Shown in pieces: positions 1 through 8,984 of a DNA stretch of 64,000 bases (its first letter is position 1; each line of letters opens with the position of its first letter). The translations under genes were made by a program, and so were the position numbers. The notes under the pieces are model-generated. The model worked only from the letters and a program-made list of their open reading frames with translations. It was not told the origin of the DNA and ran no database searches. The DNA is from AP-15 sp963845735 (lineage in GTDB: Bacteria; Pseudomonadota; Alphaproteobacteria; ATCC43930; CGMCC-115725): contig CAWJTR010000038.1 in assembly GCA_963845735.1 (NCBI GenBank), positions 185,222-249,221 of the forward strand, written 5' to 3'.

Positions 1-1
1 T

Positions 2-733
2 TCCGCAGCAATCGCCGACCTGCTAATAATTGCGGACAACAGGAATGCTCCCGAATTGCTATCGGTCGTCGTCTCAGCCCTGGTGAAAGCTCCTCAGCAT
101 CTCATCCACGGTGAGTTGATCATGAACCCGCTGGTTCGCAACCTCTTCGCCCTGATTGGCGAGGATTATAAATACGAGCGAATTGCGGACATGATCGGTC
201 CGCTGTGTCAGGTGTTTTCTAGCGCATTGCGCGCCACCAACTCCGAGGATGCAGCTAAAGATTTCCTGATGCTTATTCAGCTCGCGCTTAACACTTCGAA
301 CCGGCAATCGTTTGTGCGAGAGCAGTTGTTGGACCTATTCCGCCAGGCGCGCGCGTGCATGGACGAGGGCGTTTGTAGCCTTATCTTCATTAATACAATT
401 CTCAATGCGGCGACACTGTGGCTGCTACTAGGACCTCCCGACGAGCATCTGGAAGCCGCCGCCGCGATGCCTTTCCAAGTTTCGGTTTCGGAAATCGCGT
501 CAGAGGAATGGCACCACCTTCTATCGGAAGAATCGGAACGGGAGCTCGCCCGGCACATCGTGTCGGTACGACGGGTATTCGCCTTTTACCTTTCGCCTGA
601 CGGAAAGCCACACGTCCATATGAGCCTCGCGCCCAACATCGACGACCTTGCCCGAGCGACGGACTCAGCAACCGCCACGATCCTTGACACCATTATCAGC
701 AGGCTGCGTGATTATTCCCTTGGGCAGCTCTAG
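2..733 (+). CDS. Unrecognised protein, C-terminal part (5' end outside window)
   Basis: The frame is open to the left edge, so this is the C-terminal 243 or so codons of a longer gene; an apparent TTG start at 56 is probably internal. I recognise no domain. The sequence looks mostly alpha-helical and soluble, with leucine-rich helices and an EEWHHLLSEESEREL segment. It ends with TAG at 731-733, and these bases are also part of the CTAG target duplicated by the adjacent IS5-type element. Without the insertion the stop would lie one base from the convergent stop of the nucleoside-phosphorylase-like gene. That close pairing hints, weakly, at one functional locus. Confidence 0.55.
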   Translation, partial: SAAIADLLIIADNRNAPELLSVVVSALVKAPQHLIHGELIMNPLVRNLFALIGEDYKYERIADMIGPLCQVFSSALRATNSEDAAKDFLMLIQLALNTSNRQSFVREQLLDLFRQARACMDEGVCSLIFINTILNAATLWLLLGPPDEHLEAAAAMPFQVSVSEIASEEWHHLLSEESERELARHIVSVRRVFAFYLSPDGKPHVHMSLAPNIDDLARATDSATATILDTIISRLRDYSLGQL

Positions 734-1939
734 GGAAACGCTGAATAAGCCGGGTTGGGTTGCTTGCGTCGGGGTAGAATCCGCCGGTCCGGGGGGACCG
801 AGGGGGGCGACGATGCAGCGGCAGGGGAGCTTTTCGCAGGCGGAGTACGCCGGCAAGAAAAAGCAGACGCGGCGCGACAAGTTTTTGGCCGAGATGGAGC
901 AGGTGGCAGGTGGTGCCGTGGGCGCGGTTGGTGGCGCGGCTGCAACCGCTTTATCCGAAGGGTGAGCGCGGCCGGCCACCGATCGGTGCTGGAGCGGATG
1001 CTGCGGATCTACTTTCTGCAGCAGTGGTATGGGCTGGCCGACGAGGCGCTGGAGGACGCGCTGTACGACAGCCAAGCGTTGCGCAGCTTTGCCGGGATTG
1101 ACCTGAACCACGACCCGGTGCCGGACGCGACGACGCTGCTGAAGTTCCGCCATTGGCTGGAGCGCCACGACCTGACCCGGGCGCTATTCGACGACATCGC
1201 CGCGATGCTCGAGGAGCGCGGGCTGTTGATGCGCCAAGGGACAATCGTCGATGCCACGATCATCGCCGCGCCGCCCTCGACCAAAAACAAGAGCAAGAGC
1301 CGCGACCCGGAGATGCACCAGACCAAGAAAGGCAACCAGTGGCACTTCGGGATGAAGGCGCATATCGGGGTGGATGTCGCCTCGGGGGTGGTGCACACGC
1401 TCACCGGCACCGCCGCCAACGAAGCCGACATCAATCAGACAGCGGCGCTGCTGCACGGTCGGGAGGAGGCGGTCTTCGCCGATGCCGGCTATACCGGGGC
1501 GGGCAAGCGGCCGGAACTTGCCGACCGCGATGTGTCCTGGAACATCGCAATCAAGCGCAGCATCATCAAAGCCTTGCCCAAAACCTTGCGGGATTTGGCG
1601 GAGCCGGTCGAGCGGGCGCTGGCGCAGGTGCGGGCCTGGGTCGAGCATCCCTTCCACGTCGTCAAGAACCTGTTCCGGCACAGGAAGCTGCGCTACCGCG
1701 GCCTGGCCAAGAACACCGCGCAACTGCACACCCTGTTTGCCCTGGCCAACCTGGTGATCGTCAAGAAAACCCTGCTCGCACAATCGCAGATTTGGCGACG
1801 TCGCGAGCGGCCTGAACCGCGCGGACAATGCAAACAGAACCACATGACCGCGAATTCTGCCAACGCAGAGTGGCATCAGCGGCGTCGCTTTCGGAACCGC
1901 CTCCTTCGTCAGCAGACGCCCGGTTTGTTCAGTGTTTCC
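734..1939 (+). mobile_element. IS5-type insertion sequence, copy A (defective)
   Basis: The ends are inverted repeats: GGAAACGCTGAATAAGCCGG on the left and the complement of CCGGTTTGTTCAGTGTTTCC on the right. It is flanked by a perfect CTAG duplication (730-733 and 1940-1943), which fits the YTAR target and 4-bp duplication known for the IS5 family. The element is about 1.2 kb and carries one transposase, which is frameshifted. A related copy with an intact transposase lies at 34705-35917 and could mobilise it in trans. Confidence 0.9.
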
Positions 1940-1972
1940 CTAGGTTACTTTCGAGATGCTCCAAAATTCTGA
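813..1972 (+). pseudogene. IS5-family transposase, frameshifted (copy A)
   Basis: This is a DDE transposase broken by two small insertions relative to the intact copy at 34784-35758. First, a 7-base direct duplication of CAGGTGG near 902-915 shifts the frame after the residues EMEQV. Second, one extra base near 985-990 shifts it again before LERMLRIYFLQQW. The remaining reading frame keeps the family motifs (TIVDATIIAAP, KGNQWHFGMKAHIGVD, FADAGY, HPFHVVKNLFRH). The last frame also lacks the normal stop and reads out through the right IS end to 1972. No functional protein is expected. Confidence 0.9.
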
Positions 1973-3027
1973 CTAATAGCTATGTTAGAGCCGGTGACAT
2001 CACCAACGATGTTCGTGCCACTCACAGCTCGCCTCTCGCTTGCGGGCGCGGGCTCGAAGGGCACCGACTGTAGCAGGCGCAGGAGCACCTCCGCGCTCGC
2101 ACGCGCGGCAAAGGATTTTATGCGATCGTCCTTTTTGGGGTCAGCATAATCCATCACCCCTTTCACGACGACCCAATGTGGCACCGCCAAGCGCTGGGCT
2201 GTCTGGGCGATTGCTGCTGCCTCCATTTCGAGCCCGAGAACCGTCCGAACACCTAGTGCCTTAAGCATGTCCCAAGTAACCCCATCTTTCACGACAACAT
2301 TGCCGCTAGCCATCGGGCCTACATGGATCGCGTAGGGGAGAGCCGAGGGTGGATCGAGACGATAGGCCTGAAAAGCCTCTACCACGGCATGTCCCTGCGC
2401 AGTAATCGCAAATATCTTTCCTCTGCGCCGGATCAGCCCCTCGCGTTCAAGCTCGGTGATTTCCTGCGTCCAAAGCTCACCTCCCAGGTATCGGGCCCTA
2501 GCAGGATGCGTTATGGGGTTTGCGCCTACATCGAGTTGCTCCAGAATCCACATCCGCGCGGCTTCCTCATTGGCTGCGCCGTAAGTCGACAGTTCCTTTG
2601 GGCTAAGATCCTGAGCGATGCGAAGCCACTTATCGCCTAACGGAATTTGGCGATGATCACTCTCGAACCCAGCTGCCGTTCGTTTGCCCTCGTCATAAGT
2701 ATATGCGCACTCGGCAACGATGACGTCGCCTAACGCGACATCGGACGGATTGCCCGCGCAGACGCCGCACATCGCAATGCATAGTGGGGTCAAGCGCTCG
2801 ACAAGCCCCGCTGCTATCGGCGCCGTCGCCGTCGCCCCCATCCGCGTGGGGCGCGCGAGGGAGACCGATAAAGTCCTACCGGATGCTGGCAAAGTACCTG
2901 CGAGATAGGGCAGGGAAGTCGACTGGTCGCGGGGTTCGAGGACAACTCCCATCGCCGCGAGCGCCTCTTTAGCTGCAGTATGTTCCAACGCGAGCGCGGT
3001 TACGATCAACACGTCGGTGCGCATCAT
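1945..3027 (-). CDS. Nucleoside phosphorylase/MTA-SAH-nucleosidase-like protein with glycine/asparagine-rich tail
   Basis: A 360-residue protein. The N-terminus (VLIVTALALEHTAAKEAL), the central GVCAGNPSDVALGDVIVAE and the C-terminal LGLEMEAAAIAQTA plus VVVKGVMDYAD match the PNP_UDP_1 fold of purine nucleoside phosphorylases and nucleosidases. EMEAA is the usual nucleoside-binding segment and GVMDYAD holds the catalytic Asp position. Residues roughly 165-215 (ITELEREGLIRRRGKIFAIT) look like a winged-helix insert, unusual for housekeeping enzymes. The tail SGTNIVGDVTGSNIAISQ resembles the Gly/Asn linkers found in bacterial conflict proteins. In that setting such domains act as nucleotide- or NAD-depleting effectors. 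That role is inference. Its stop lies next to the right end of IS copy A. Confidence 0.75.
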   Translation of the reverse strand: MMRTDVLIVTALALEHTAAKEALAAMGVVLEPRDQSTSLPYLAGTLPASGRTLSVSLARPTRMGATATAPIAAGLVERLTPLCIAMCGVCAGNPSDVALGDVIVAECAYTYDEGKRTAAGFESDHRQIPLGDKWLRIAQDLSPKELSTYGAANEEAARMWILEQLDVGANPITHPARARYLGGELWTQEITELEREGLIRRRGKIFAITAQGHAVVEAFQAYRLDPPSALPYAIHVGPMASGNVVVKDGVTWDMLKALGVRTVLGLEMEAAAIAQTAQRLAVPHWVVVKGVMDYADPKKDDRIKSFAARASAEVLLRLLQSVPFEPAPASERRAVSGTNIVGDVTGSNIAISQNFGASRK

Positions 3028-3158
3028 CGGGGATACTCCAAGGGGCCCGTGTTACCTACAATCGCGAAACGCTGCTGCCAAGCAGTTTAGTCTAGCTGAG
3101 CGACTCGATACCCTGTCCGGCAGCCGCACGTTGCGGTGCCGAATGACGGCTTCCCACC

Positions 3159-3307
3159 GAGGCCGTGTGAAAACGCCGGAAGAGCTGATTGATACGCAGC
3201 AAAATAATCGAGGCCCCGGTGTTAGTGGATCTTTGATGCGTGTGAGCAGTATTACTTGGATCAATCTTGCACCCAGGTTGACCACAAAATGGTTTTCACA
3301 CAGCCTC
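3159..3307. repeat. MITE with IS1182-like ends
   Basis: A 149-bp segment bounded by inverted repeats: GAGGCCGTGTGAAAAC at the left and the complement of GTTTTCACACAGCCTC at the right, 15 of 16 matching. It is flanked on both sides by CACC. The ends resemble those of the IS1182 element at 39089-40678 (GAGGGTGTGTGAAAACGC), which is flanked by GGTG, the complement of CACC. It codes for no protein, so it fits a non-autonomous miniature element moved by an IS1182-type transposase. Confidence 0.75.
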
Positions 3308-3487
3308 CACCCGACCTAGTCGTTCGTGAGGGTGATCATGGGTGTCGGCTTCGGGGGCAAAGGCAGTCATCTGAATGACGCCCGTCGGTTTGATGAGACC
3401 GATTTGCGGCGGCTCTACGCGGTAAACCGATTATCACGTAGAGAGAAGCTCGCTACGCGCTCGCCGCAGCAAACCGGGCGTGAGCCC

Positions 3488-4288
3488 TCACGGTTTTTCG
3501 GCGACGATGAGCTGATCGACGAGGCGTTGTTCTCGTAAACCGGTCATCACGTTCGCTCGGCGCTGCTCGAAATCGTCGCCCATTACCACGTCATTCGCCT
3601 GGTGCGGTGGATCGCCCCGCTTTTCGACCTCGGTAGCGAAATTGATCTGCTCGACGATCCGTAATCCCGCCTGCTCGACCGCCGTGCGCATCGCCTCGGG
3701 CGTAACAAGAGAGCTCGCGGACGGGTCGATCGCCCACGGTAGGGGGAAGACCGGTGGCCCGGCTGGACCTTGCGCGGTCTCGACGCAAGAGAACCGGCCA
3801 TGACGTCGCAGCACTCGCGCGACTTCCCGTGCAAGCGTCACCCGATCGGTGATGTTCATCGCCACGTTGTGGCACCAGACATGGTCAAAGCTTGCATCCT
3901 CAAAGGGGAGGGCGAGCGCGCTGGCTTGACGATAGTCGATACTGTCTGCAAGACCGCAGCGCGCGGTGAGGATGCGTGCGAGCTCGACGAATTCCGGTGT
4001 GAGATCAATGGCGCTAACGCGGCAGCCGCATACCGCGGCCAGATACCGAGACGAACCACCTAGGCCGCTGCCGAGATCAAGCACGTGCATGCCAGGGCGT
4101 AGGCCAGCCCGTGCAGCATGCTCCTCGGTCGCCAGGATGCCGAGGCCATGAAGCTGATCGAAGGGATGCAGGTCCCGAAATCCGGGATTTTGCGGATCGA
4201 CATCTGCGTTCCTGAGCCTGGCCTCGATTCGTTGCAGCAGGTCGGAACGGCCGTAATAGCCTTGGACTAGCGCCTCCATAGTGGCCAT
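3488..4288 (-). CDS. Class I SAM-dependent methyltransferase
   Basis: A 266-residue full-length small-molecule-type methyltransferase (Methyltransf_11 fold). Motif I is VLDLGSGLGGSSRYLA at about residues 69-84, followed by the acidic ribose-binding position in VSAIDLTPEF and by the later motif ALPFEDASFDHVWCHNV. The ATG is preceded by a good GGGAGGAG site 8 bases upstream. The N-terminal YYGRSDLLQRIEARL segment is seen in methyltransferases acting on small amines and sterol-like substrates, but I cannot name the substrate. It sits alone, reading toward the MITE, on the chromosomal side of the tRNA fragment. Confidence 0.85.
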   Translation of the reverse strand: MATMEALVQGYYGRSDLLQRIEARLRNADVDPQNPGFRDLHPFDQLHGLGILATEEHAARAGLRPGMHVLDLGSGLGGSSRYLAAVCGCRVSAIDLTPEFVELARILTARCGLADSIDYRQASALALPFEDASFDHVWCHNVAMNITDRVTLAREVARVLRRHGRFSCVETAQGPAGPPVFPLPWAIDPSASSLVTPEAMRTAVEQAGLRIVEQINFATEVEKRGDPPHQANDVVMGDDFEQRRANVMTGLREQRLVDQLIVAEKP

Positions 4289-4588
4289 GCGTGTCTCCTC
4301 CCTGGGCGGCGGTTGTAGCCGGGTGCGAACTTTGATGGTTTTCTATATCTTATGTTTCTGCGCCACCGCCGTGCTTCTGTCAAAAAGCCGCGAAGCTAGC
4401 TCGCAATAGTTGTATTTTAGATTGCAGAGGTCGATGACGCGCTCAGCATCTCCGAGCAGGTCAGGGCGGCAGCGACAATCCACCGATCGCGGCGCGCGCC
4501 GGCCCCAGATTTTGTCCCGGGGTTACCTTGGTGATACCTATGAGCGACCAGACTCTCTCCCGCTCCATTCTCAAGTTATTGTATTTAA
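4289..4588. other. Intergenic, no gene seen
   Basis: About 300 bases between the methyltransferase start and the tRNA fragment. It presumably holds the methyltransferase promoter. An AT-rich patch at about 4335-4360 is the only visible compositional feature. I see no coding potential. Confidence 0.5.
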
Positions 4589-4638
4589 TGGTGAGCCCGC
4601 CGGGATTCGAACCCGGGACCTACTGATTAAAAGTCAGT
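4589..4638 (-). tRNA. 3' half of tRNA-Lys (anticodon TTT): attachment-site remnant
   Basis: Read on the minus strand, the segment has a perfect anticodon stem-loop (ACTGA-CTTTTAA-TCAGT, anticodon TTT), a variable loop, a perfect T-arm (CCGGG-TTCGAAT-CCCGG), the 3' acceptor strand, the discriminator A and an encoded CCA. The D-arm and the 5' acceptor strand are missing, and the sequence beyond position 26 is unrelated. This is what an integrase leaves at the distal end of an element inserted into a tRNA gene. The truncated side faces right, toward the integrase, so the element should extend to the right and an intact tRNA-Lys would be expected at its far end. Confidence 0.85.
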
Positions 4639-4804
4639 AAAATACCTATCACATAGGGTATCATTCGATAGCATGGGCACCGCAAGAAGCCTTGCTTTTC
4701 CTCAGCTTATTGCGGTAATCTATCACCCTCGGTAACAACACACAGCAGCGCAGAACGCGTGGAAATTGTTACCCAGATGTTACCCGCGCTATCGAGGTCT
4801 GCAT

Positions 4805-6115
4805 ATGCCGAAGGTTCAGCTCACCACCGCCGCAGTCGAACGGTTCAAAGCCGCGCCTGGGGTCCGAACCGAGTATTTTGACAAGCTGCTCCCAGGGTTC
4901 GCATTGCGCGTTTCCGGACCGAGCCCGAGCAATCCGGCAGGGGCGAAGTCCTGGGTCGTCTTCTACCGCTTTGGCGGCAAGCTGCGGCGCGACACGATCG
5001 GCAAATGGCCGATCCTCGAACTCGGGGAAGCGCAGGAGAAGGCGCGAAAGCTGCTTGCCGCCGTCAGCGAGAACCGCGACCCGCATCCGCCGGCACAAGC
5101 GACCAACACGGTCGAGGAGGTGGTCGATGAGTTCATGAAGCGGCACATGGCCGCGCATCAGCGGAGCCTCTCCTACGTCACCGAGACGCGCCGCATATTC
5201 GACAGCCTTGTCCTACCCCGGTGGCGGGGACGTGCCCTGCAGGACATCTCTCGGCGGGATGTGCTCGAGCTGCTCGATCTGATCGCCGACGGTCGGGCAT
5301 CATCGAGAACAGAAAGAGTGGGCAAGCGGGCGCCGATCATGGCGAACCGTGCCCTCGCCACACTGCGGGTCTTCTTCAGGTGGGTGGCTGGCCGCGGCCT
5401 CATCGACACGAGCCCGGTGTTGAATATTCCCCGACCCGCTGCCGAGAATCCGCGCGATCGAGTGCTTTCCGATGACGAGATCGTCGCATTCTGGAACGGA
5501 TGCGAGAGCCTCGGGTGGCCGTTCGGTTCGCTGTTCCGGCTCTTGCTCCTGACCGCGCAGCGCCGCGACGAAGTCGGCAACATGACGTGGCTCGAGGTAG
5601 ATCTCGAGGGCGGTGTGTGGACGCTGCCGCGCGAGCGCGCTAAAAACGATCGAGCGCATGAAGTGCAGTTACCGCGCCTCGCTCTCGAAATCCTGGCAGC
5701 CGCTCCGCGGATTGACGGAAGCCAATTCATATTCACGACGACCGGTCAGAGGCCTGCGAGTGGCTTCTCAAAAGCTAAACAGCGTCTCGACACCCGGATG
5801 GCACAGGTGTTGACCGAAGAGTTGGCCAAAGGCGATGCGGGAAAGGACAAAATCGCAACCGGCGTTCCGGCTTGGACGCTTCACGATCTCCGCAGGACGG
5901 CGGCGACCGGCATGGCGAGCCTGAATGTTCCGCCGCATGTGGTCGACCGCATTCTGAACCACGTCTCAGGTACAATCCGAGGCGTGGCTGCTGTCTATAA
6001 CCGTCACGCCTATCTCGAGGAGCGCAAGGCTGCGCTGGAGGCGTGGGGACGCCACGTCGAAGCTCTCGTCCGGCCGGGACCGACGAACGTCGTTCCGCTC
6101 GTAGCTGCGCGCTAA
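4805..6115 (+). CDS. int: Tyrosine integrase, P4-type (N-terminal DUF4102)
   Basis: A 436-residue site-specific recombinase that would integrate and excise the island at the tRNA-Lys gene. The N-terminus (LTTAAVERFKAAPGVRTEYFDKLLPGFALRV) is the DUF4102 arm-binding domain of P4-type integrases. The catalytic domain shows the first Arg in TAQRRDEV (about residue 254), HDLRRTAA (about 359-366), NHVSG and the nucleophile Tyr in VAAVYNRHAY (about 398). I chose the ATG at 4805, where homology begins, although the frame is open from 4766. It reads away from the tRNA fragment about 170 bases upstream, the usual arrangement. Confidence 0.93.
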   Translation: MPKVQLTTAAVERFKAAPGVRTEYFDKLLPGFALRVSGPSPSNPAGAKSWVVFYRFGGKLRRDTIGKWPILELGEAQEKARKLLAAVSENRDPHPPAQATNTVEEVVDEFMKRHMAAHQRSLSYVTETRRIFDSLVLPRWRGRALQDISRRDVLELLDLIADGRASSRTERVGKRAPIMANRALATLRVFFRWVAGRGLIDTSPVLNIPRPAAENPRDRVLSDDEIVAFWNGCESLGWPFGSLFRLLLLTAQRRDEVGNMTWLEVDLEGGVWTLPRERAKNDRAHEVQLPRLALEILAAAPRIDGSQFIFTTTGQRPASGFSKAKQRLDTRMAQVLTEELAKGDAGKDKIATGVPAWTLHDLRRTAATGMASLNVPPHVVDRILNHVSGTIRGVAAVYNRHAYLEERKAALEAWGRHVEALVRPGPTNVVPLVAAR

Positions 6116-6762
6116 ATCATCATATAGCTCGCCCGCGACTGGACTTGGCGGCAGGCTAGTTGGGCAGGTCGGGCGAATGTGCACGGCTCGACGGTTGTTT
6201 GCATCCCGGGTGCCACACGCAGCCTTTCCTGATCGGCTCTCGGTCAGGCCATAGCCGCGCCTGAACAATCTGGCAAAGACAGTCAACGTCCCGCGGTGCG
6301 AGGGCGCCGATTCCGGTGCAATCACCATGGCGCCGGGGGCTTTAGGCGAACAGCCCGTTCGTAGCTGCCCTCGCCGACCGCTGGCATCGTTGCCTGACGG
6401 GTGGGCTCGTTCCGCAATCCGAGACGGACAGCATGGAATCTATGGCGCGGAGCCCTACGGTTTGGCTGGACCCTGACGCCTCATTCGATTTCGCATCCGG
6501 CCCACGTGTCGCTCCAGGAGTCGGCCGCTACCGCCCGGCGAGTTGGTCGCAAACATGGCCACGGCTCCGCGGCTAAGGGATGCCACACCACTCGCGATCG
6601 ATCTTGCGCATCCGGGTGGCGATACCCGCCGACCGGATTCCTTCAGGAAATCAATGATATGGCGCTCTCGATTCTCGACATGAGCACGCGCGGTCTAAAG
6701 CGGCGACCCGGTTTGCTCGTACCATGCGAACCATGAACGAATTTCGCAGAAAGGAAAGGCAC
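6116..6762. other. Intergenic, no gene seen
   Basis: About 650 bases between int and the AlpA-like gene. I find no convincing coding frame, no RNA gene and no strong terminator. It may contain the AlpA promoter and sites for AlpA or the integrase. Confidence 0.5.
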
Positions 6763-7014
6763 ATGCTTTCGCTCCAGCAAGCCGCATCTCGGCAAATACC
6801 GGCGCCCGCCGCCGATGACGACGTTCTCCTAACCGCCCGACAAGTCTGCGCCAAGCTCGGCGGAATTAGCTGCATGACCCTATGGCGCTGGTTGGGCAGC
6901 GACACCGTCCGGTTCCCGCAGCCAACCACGAGAATCAACAAGCGACGGTTCTGGTCGGTGGGGGTTATCCGTCGCTGGCTAGCTGAGCGCAGTTCAGAGG
7001 GGGCTGCGGCATGA
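6763..7014 (+). CDS. AlpA-like/excisionase-type DNA-binding protein
   Basis: An 83-residue protein with a MerR-like winged helix: LLTARQVCAKLGGISCMTLWRWLGSD, then FPQPTTRINKRRFWSVGVIRRWLAER. This is the pattern of AlpA-type regulators, which in P4-like elements activate int or act as directionality factors. The ATG at 6763 is preferred over in-frame starts at 6724 and 6733 because it follows GAAAGGAAAGG. Its place beside a P4-type integrase supports the call. Confidence 0.8.
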   Translation: MLSLQQAASRQIPAPAADDDVLLTARQVCAKLGGISCMTLWRWLGSDTVRFPQPTTRINKRRFWSVGVIRRWLAERSSEGAAA

Positions 7015-7367
7015 CGCCATGGATACCGCGCCCGAGATGGTGAGCGCGCCGGGTGATCCCCGGCAGACAACTTTGAGGGGCATCGGAGAGCCTCGTTGAA
7101 AGCAGCAAGAGCATCCGCATGAAATCGGAATGTTCCGGCCGGCGCGCAAGACCCGACCTCCAGCTGGTGCATCAGCGTGCAGATGTTGCGATCGGTGAGC
7201 TTGAAGCGGTCATCAACCAAAGCGGGAGTTAGAGCTTCAGCGCTTCCGCCATAGCCTCGGATCTTGATGAGGCATTGCCTTCTTGGTCAAAGTCGCAGCT
7301 AACATCTGAGCCATCCTGCCGCACACAGGTTGCTGTCTTGTGGCGCCGCGGCTGACGGCGGATCATT
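7015..7367. other. Intergenic, no gene seen
   Basis: About 350 bases between the AlpA-like gene and the 3' end of the IS1595 transposase. It should contain that element's terminal repeat, which I could not define by eye. No coding frame is supported. Confidence 0.45.
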
Positions 7368-8134
7368 CTATGATTTTTTACGGGGATACTTGCGTCGGAC
7401 GATGTCCCGATAGCTTATCGGTTCATGATGCAAAGCCAACCGGAGCAACGCCTCAAATGAGACGTGCTGATTAGACGATTGGTTTTCACGTTTGACGAAG
7501 AATTTGAGCCCCGTGTCAATAGCTCCGCGATCCAGAGTCTCAGGTTTTCGGAAATATTGCTTCATGGAAGCCCAGACTTGCTGCGTCCTAGGCGGCGGCT
7601 TTCCATGTCCCTGCGTGCTGAGTAGATAGTCCGTGAGCCCAAGGTAGGATTTGTGGCCGTCAGTGCGCAGCATTGAGCCGGCCTTCACATTGGCCCGCAC
7701 GAAGCACTCGATCGATGCTGCGGAGCTGTCTGACAACGTGGCGACACGGGTGCGGCCAGAACGAGTATCCGCGGGCTTCGCTTCGTCTCTTACCTCAGCG
7801 GCGGCGGCGACGACGATCTTACCTAGCCTGATGCGCTTAAGGATATGGTCGTAGGCGGGGGAATGAATTTCTGTCGTGTTCACCTCGACGAGGCCCTCCA
7901 ACTGCTCCAGGTCTTCCGAAGGCTCGAGGTGTTCGGTCTCGTTCGCCACGACCTTAAGCTTCGCCATTAGCATCCACGCGGCCTTGTACCTAAGACCCAA
8001 TAGCTTTTGGAATTGCCGTACCGACATTCCTTCGGGATAGCTCGCGTAACCTGCGGTGACGGCCGCCTTGCGATCGGCGCGATGAGGATGCGGGATGCTG
8101 GCTTGGAACTGGAGCTAGCAATAGCGCAAGATCG

Positions 8135-8569
8135 ATGTCGTACCGGGGTGCCGAGGTTCTGGGCCGCATTGAACGGCGGCGGCGGTTCAGTATCGAGCAG
8201 AAGTTGGCGGTACTGGCCGAGGCGACGGCGCCGGGAGCGAACCTGTCGGTGATCGCACGCCGGCACGGGCTGTTGCCGGCGCAGTTGTACAAATGGCGCC
8301 GACTGGCCGAGCTCGGGGTTATTGGGGTGCCGGGCGCCTCGGAGCTGCCGTCCTTTGTGGCCGTCGAGATCACCAAGGAGGTTTCGGCATTGCCGGTGCC
8401 GGTTGCGGCTGACAAGCCGGCCGAGATCAATGACGTACCCCGCCGCCGGCGACGCAAGAAGGCTGGGTTAATCGAGATCGAGCTGGCGGGCGGACGACGG
8501 GTCCGCGTCGACCGTGATGTCGATGCCGCGGCATTGGGACGGGTGCTCGACGTTCTGGCGCGGCGATGA
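8135..8569 (+). CDS. tnpA: IS66-family TnpA (Orf1)
   Basis: A 144-residue accessory protein of IS66 elements. It has the helix-turn-helix RRRRFSIEQKLAVLAEAT with ANLSVIARRHGLLPAQLYKWRRL near the N-terminus and a basic segment RRRRRKKAGLIEIELAGGRRVRV further on. Its TGA overlaps the tnpB ATG (ATGA at 8566-8569), the usual coupling. The reading frame is intact although the element is truncated. Confidence 0.9.
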   Translation: MSYRGAEVLGRIERRRRFSIEQKLAVLAEATAPGANLSVIARRHGLLPAQLYKWRRLAELGVIGVPGASELPSFVAVEITKEVSALPVPVAADKPAEINDVPRRRRRKKAGLIEIELAGGRRVRVDRDVDAAALGRVLDVLARR

Positions 8570-8913
8570 TTTCGGTTCCCAGCGGCGTGCGGGTTTGGCT
8601 GGCGGTCGGCCGAACCGACATGCGGAAGGGCATGAACGGGCTGGCATTGCAGGTCCAGCAGGTGCTCGGCCGCGATCCGCATGCCGGCGATCTTTACGTT
8701 TTCAGAGGTGCCAGAGGCGATCTGATCAAAATCGTTTGGCATGACGGCATCGGCATGTCGCTCTACGCCAAGCGACTGGAGCGCGGCCGCTTCATCTGGC
8801 CGTCGCCGGCGGCCGGAGTGGTCGCGATCAGCGCCGCGCAATTGGCCTATATGCTCGACGGGATCGACTGGCGAAACCCGGTTCGCACTTGGCGTCCGGA
8901 GGTCGCCGGCTGA
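8566..8913 (+). CDS. tnpB: IS66-family TnpB (Orf2)
   Basis: A 115-residue protein with the highly conserved IS66 Orf2 signature: VRVWLAVGRTDMRKGMNGLA, DLYVFRGARGDLIKIVWHDG, SLYAKRLERGRFIWP. Its role in transposition is required but biochemically undefined. It is intact and translationally coupled to tnpA. Confidence 0.93.
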   Translation: MISVPSGVRVWLAVGRTDMRKGMNGLALQVQQVLGRDPHAGDLYVFRGARGDLIKIVWHDGIGMSLYAKRLERGRFIWPSPAAGVVAISAAQLAYMLDGIDWRNPVRTWRPEVAG

Positions 8914-8984
8914 GGCTGCGGCCGATTGACTCACCCTAGGGTTGAGGAGCACTCGGGTCTCGGTGATGTGGGATAATCGGTTTC

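Noticed and set aside
4410..4640. Open frame ending PAGIRTRDLLIKSQ
   Set aside because: This peptide is the classic translation of the antisense of a tRNA-Lys 3' half; the DNA is the tRNA remnant, not a gene.
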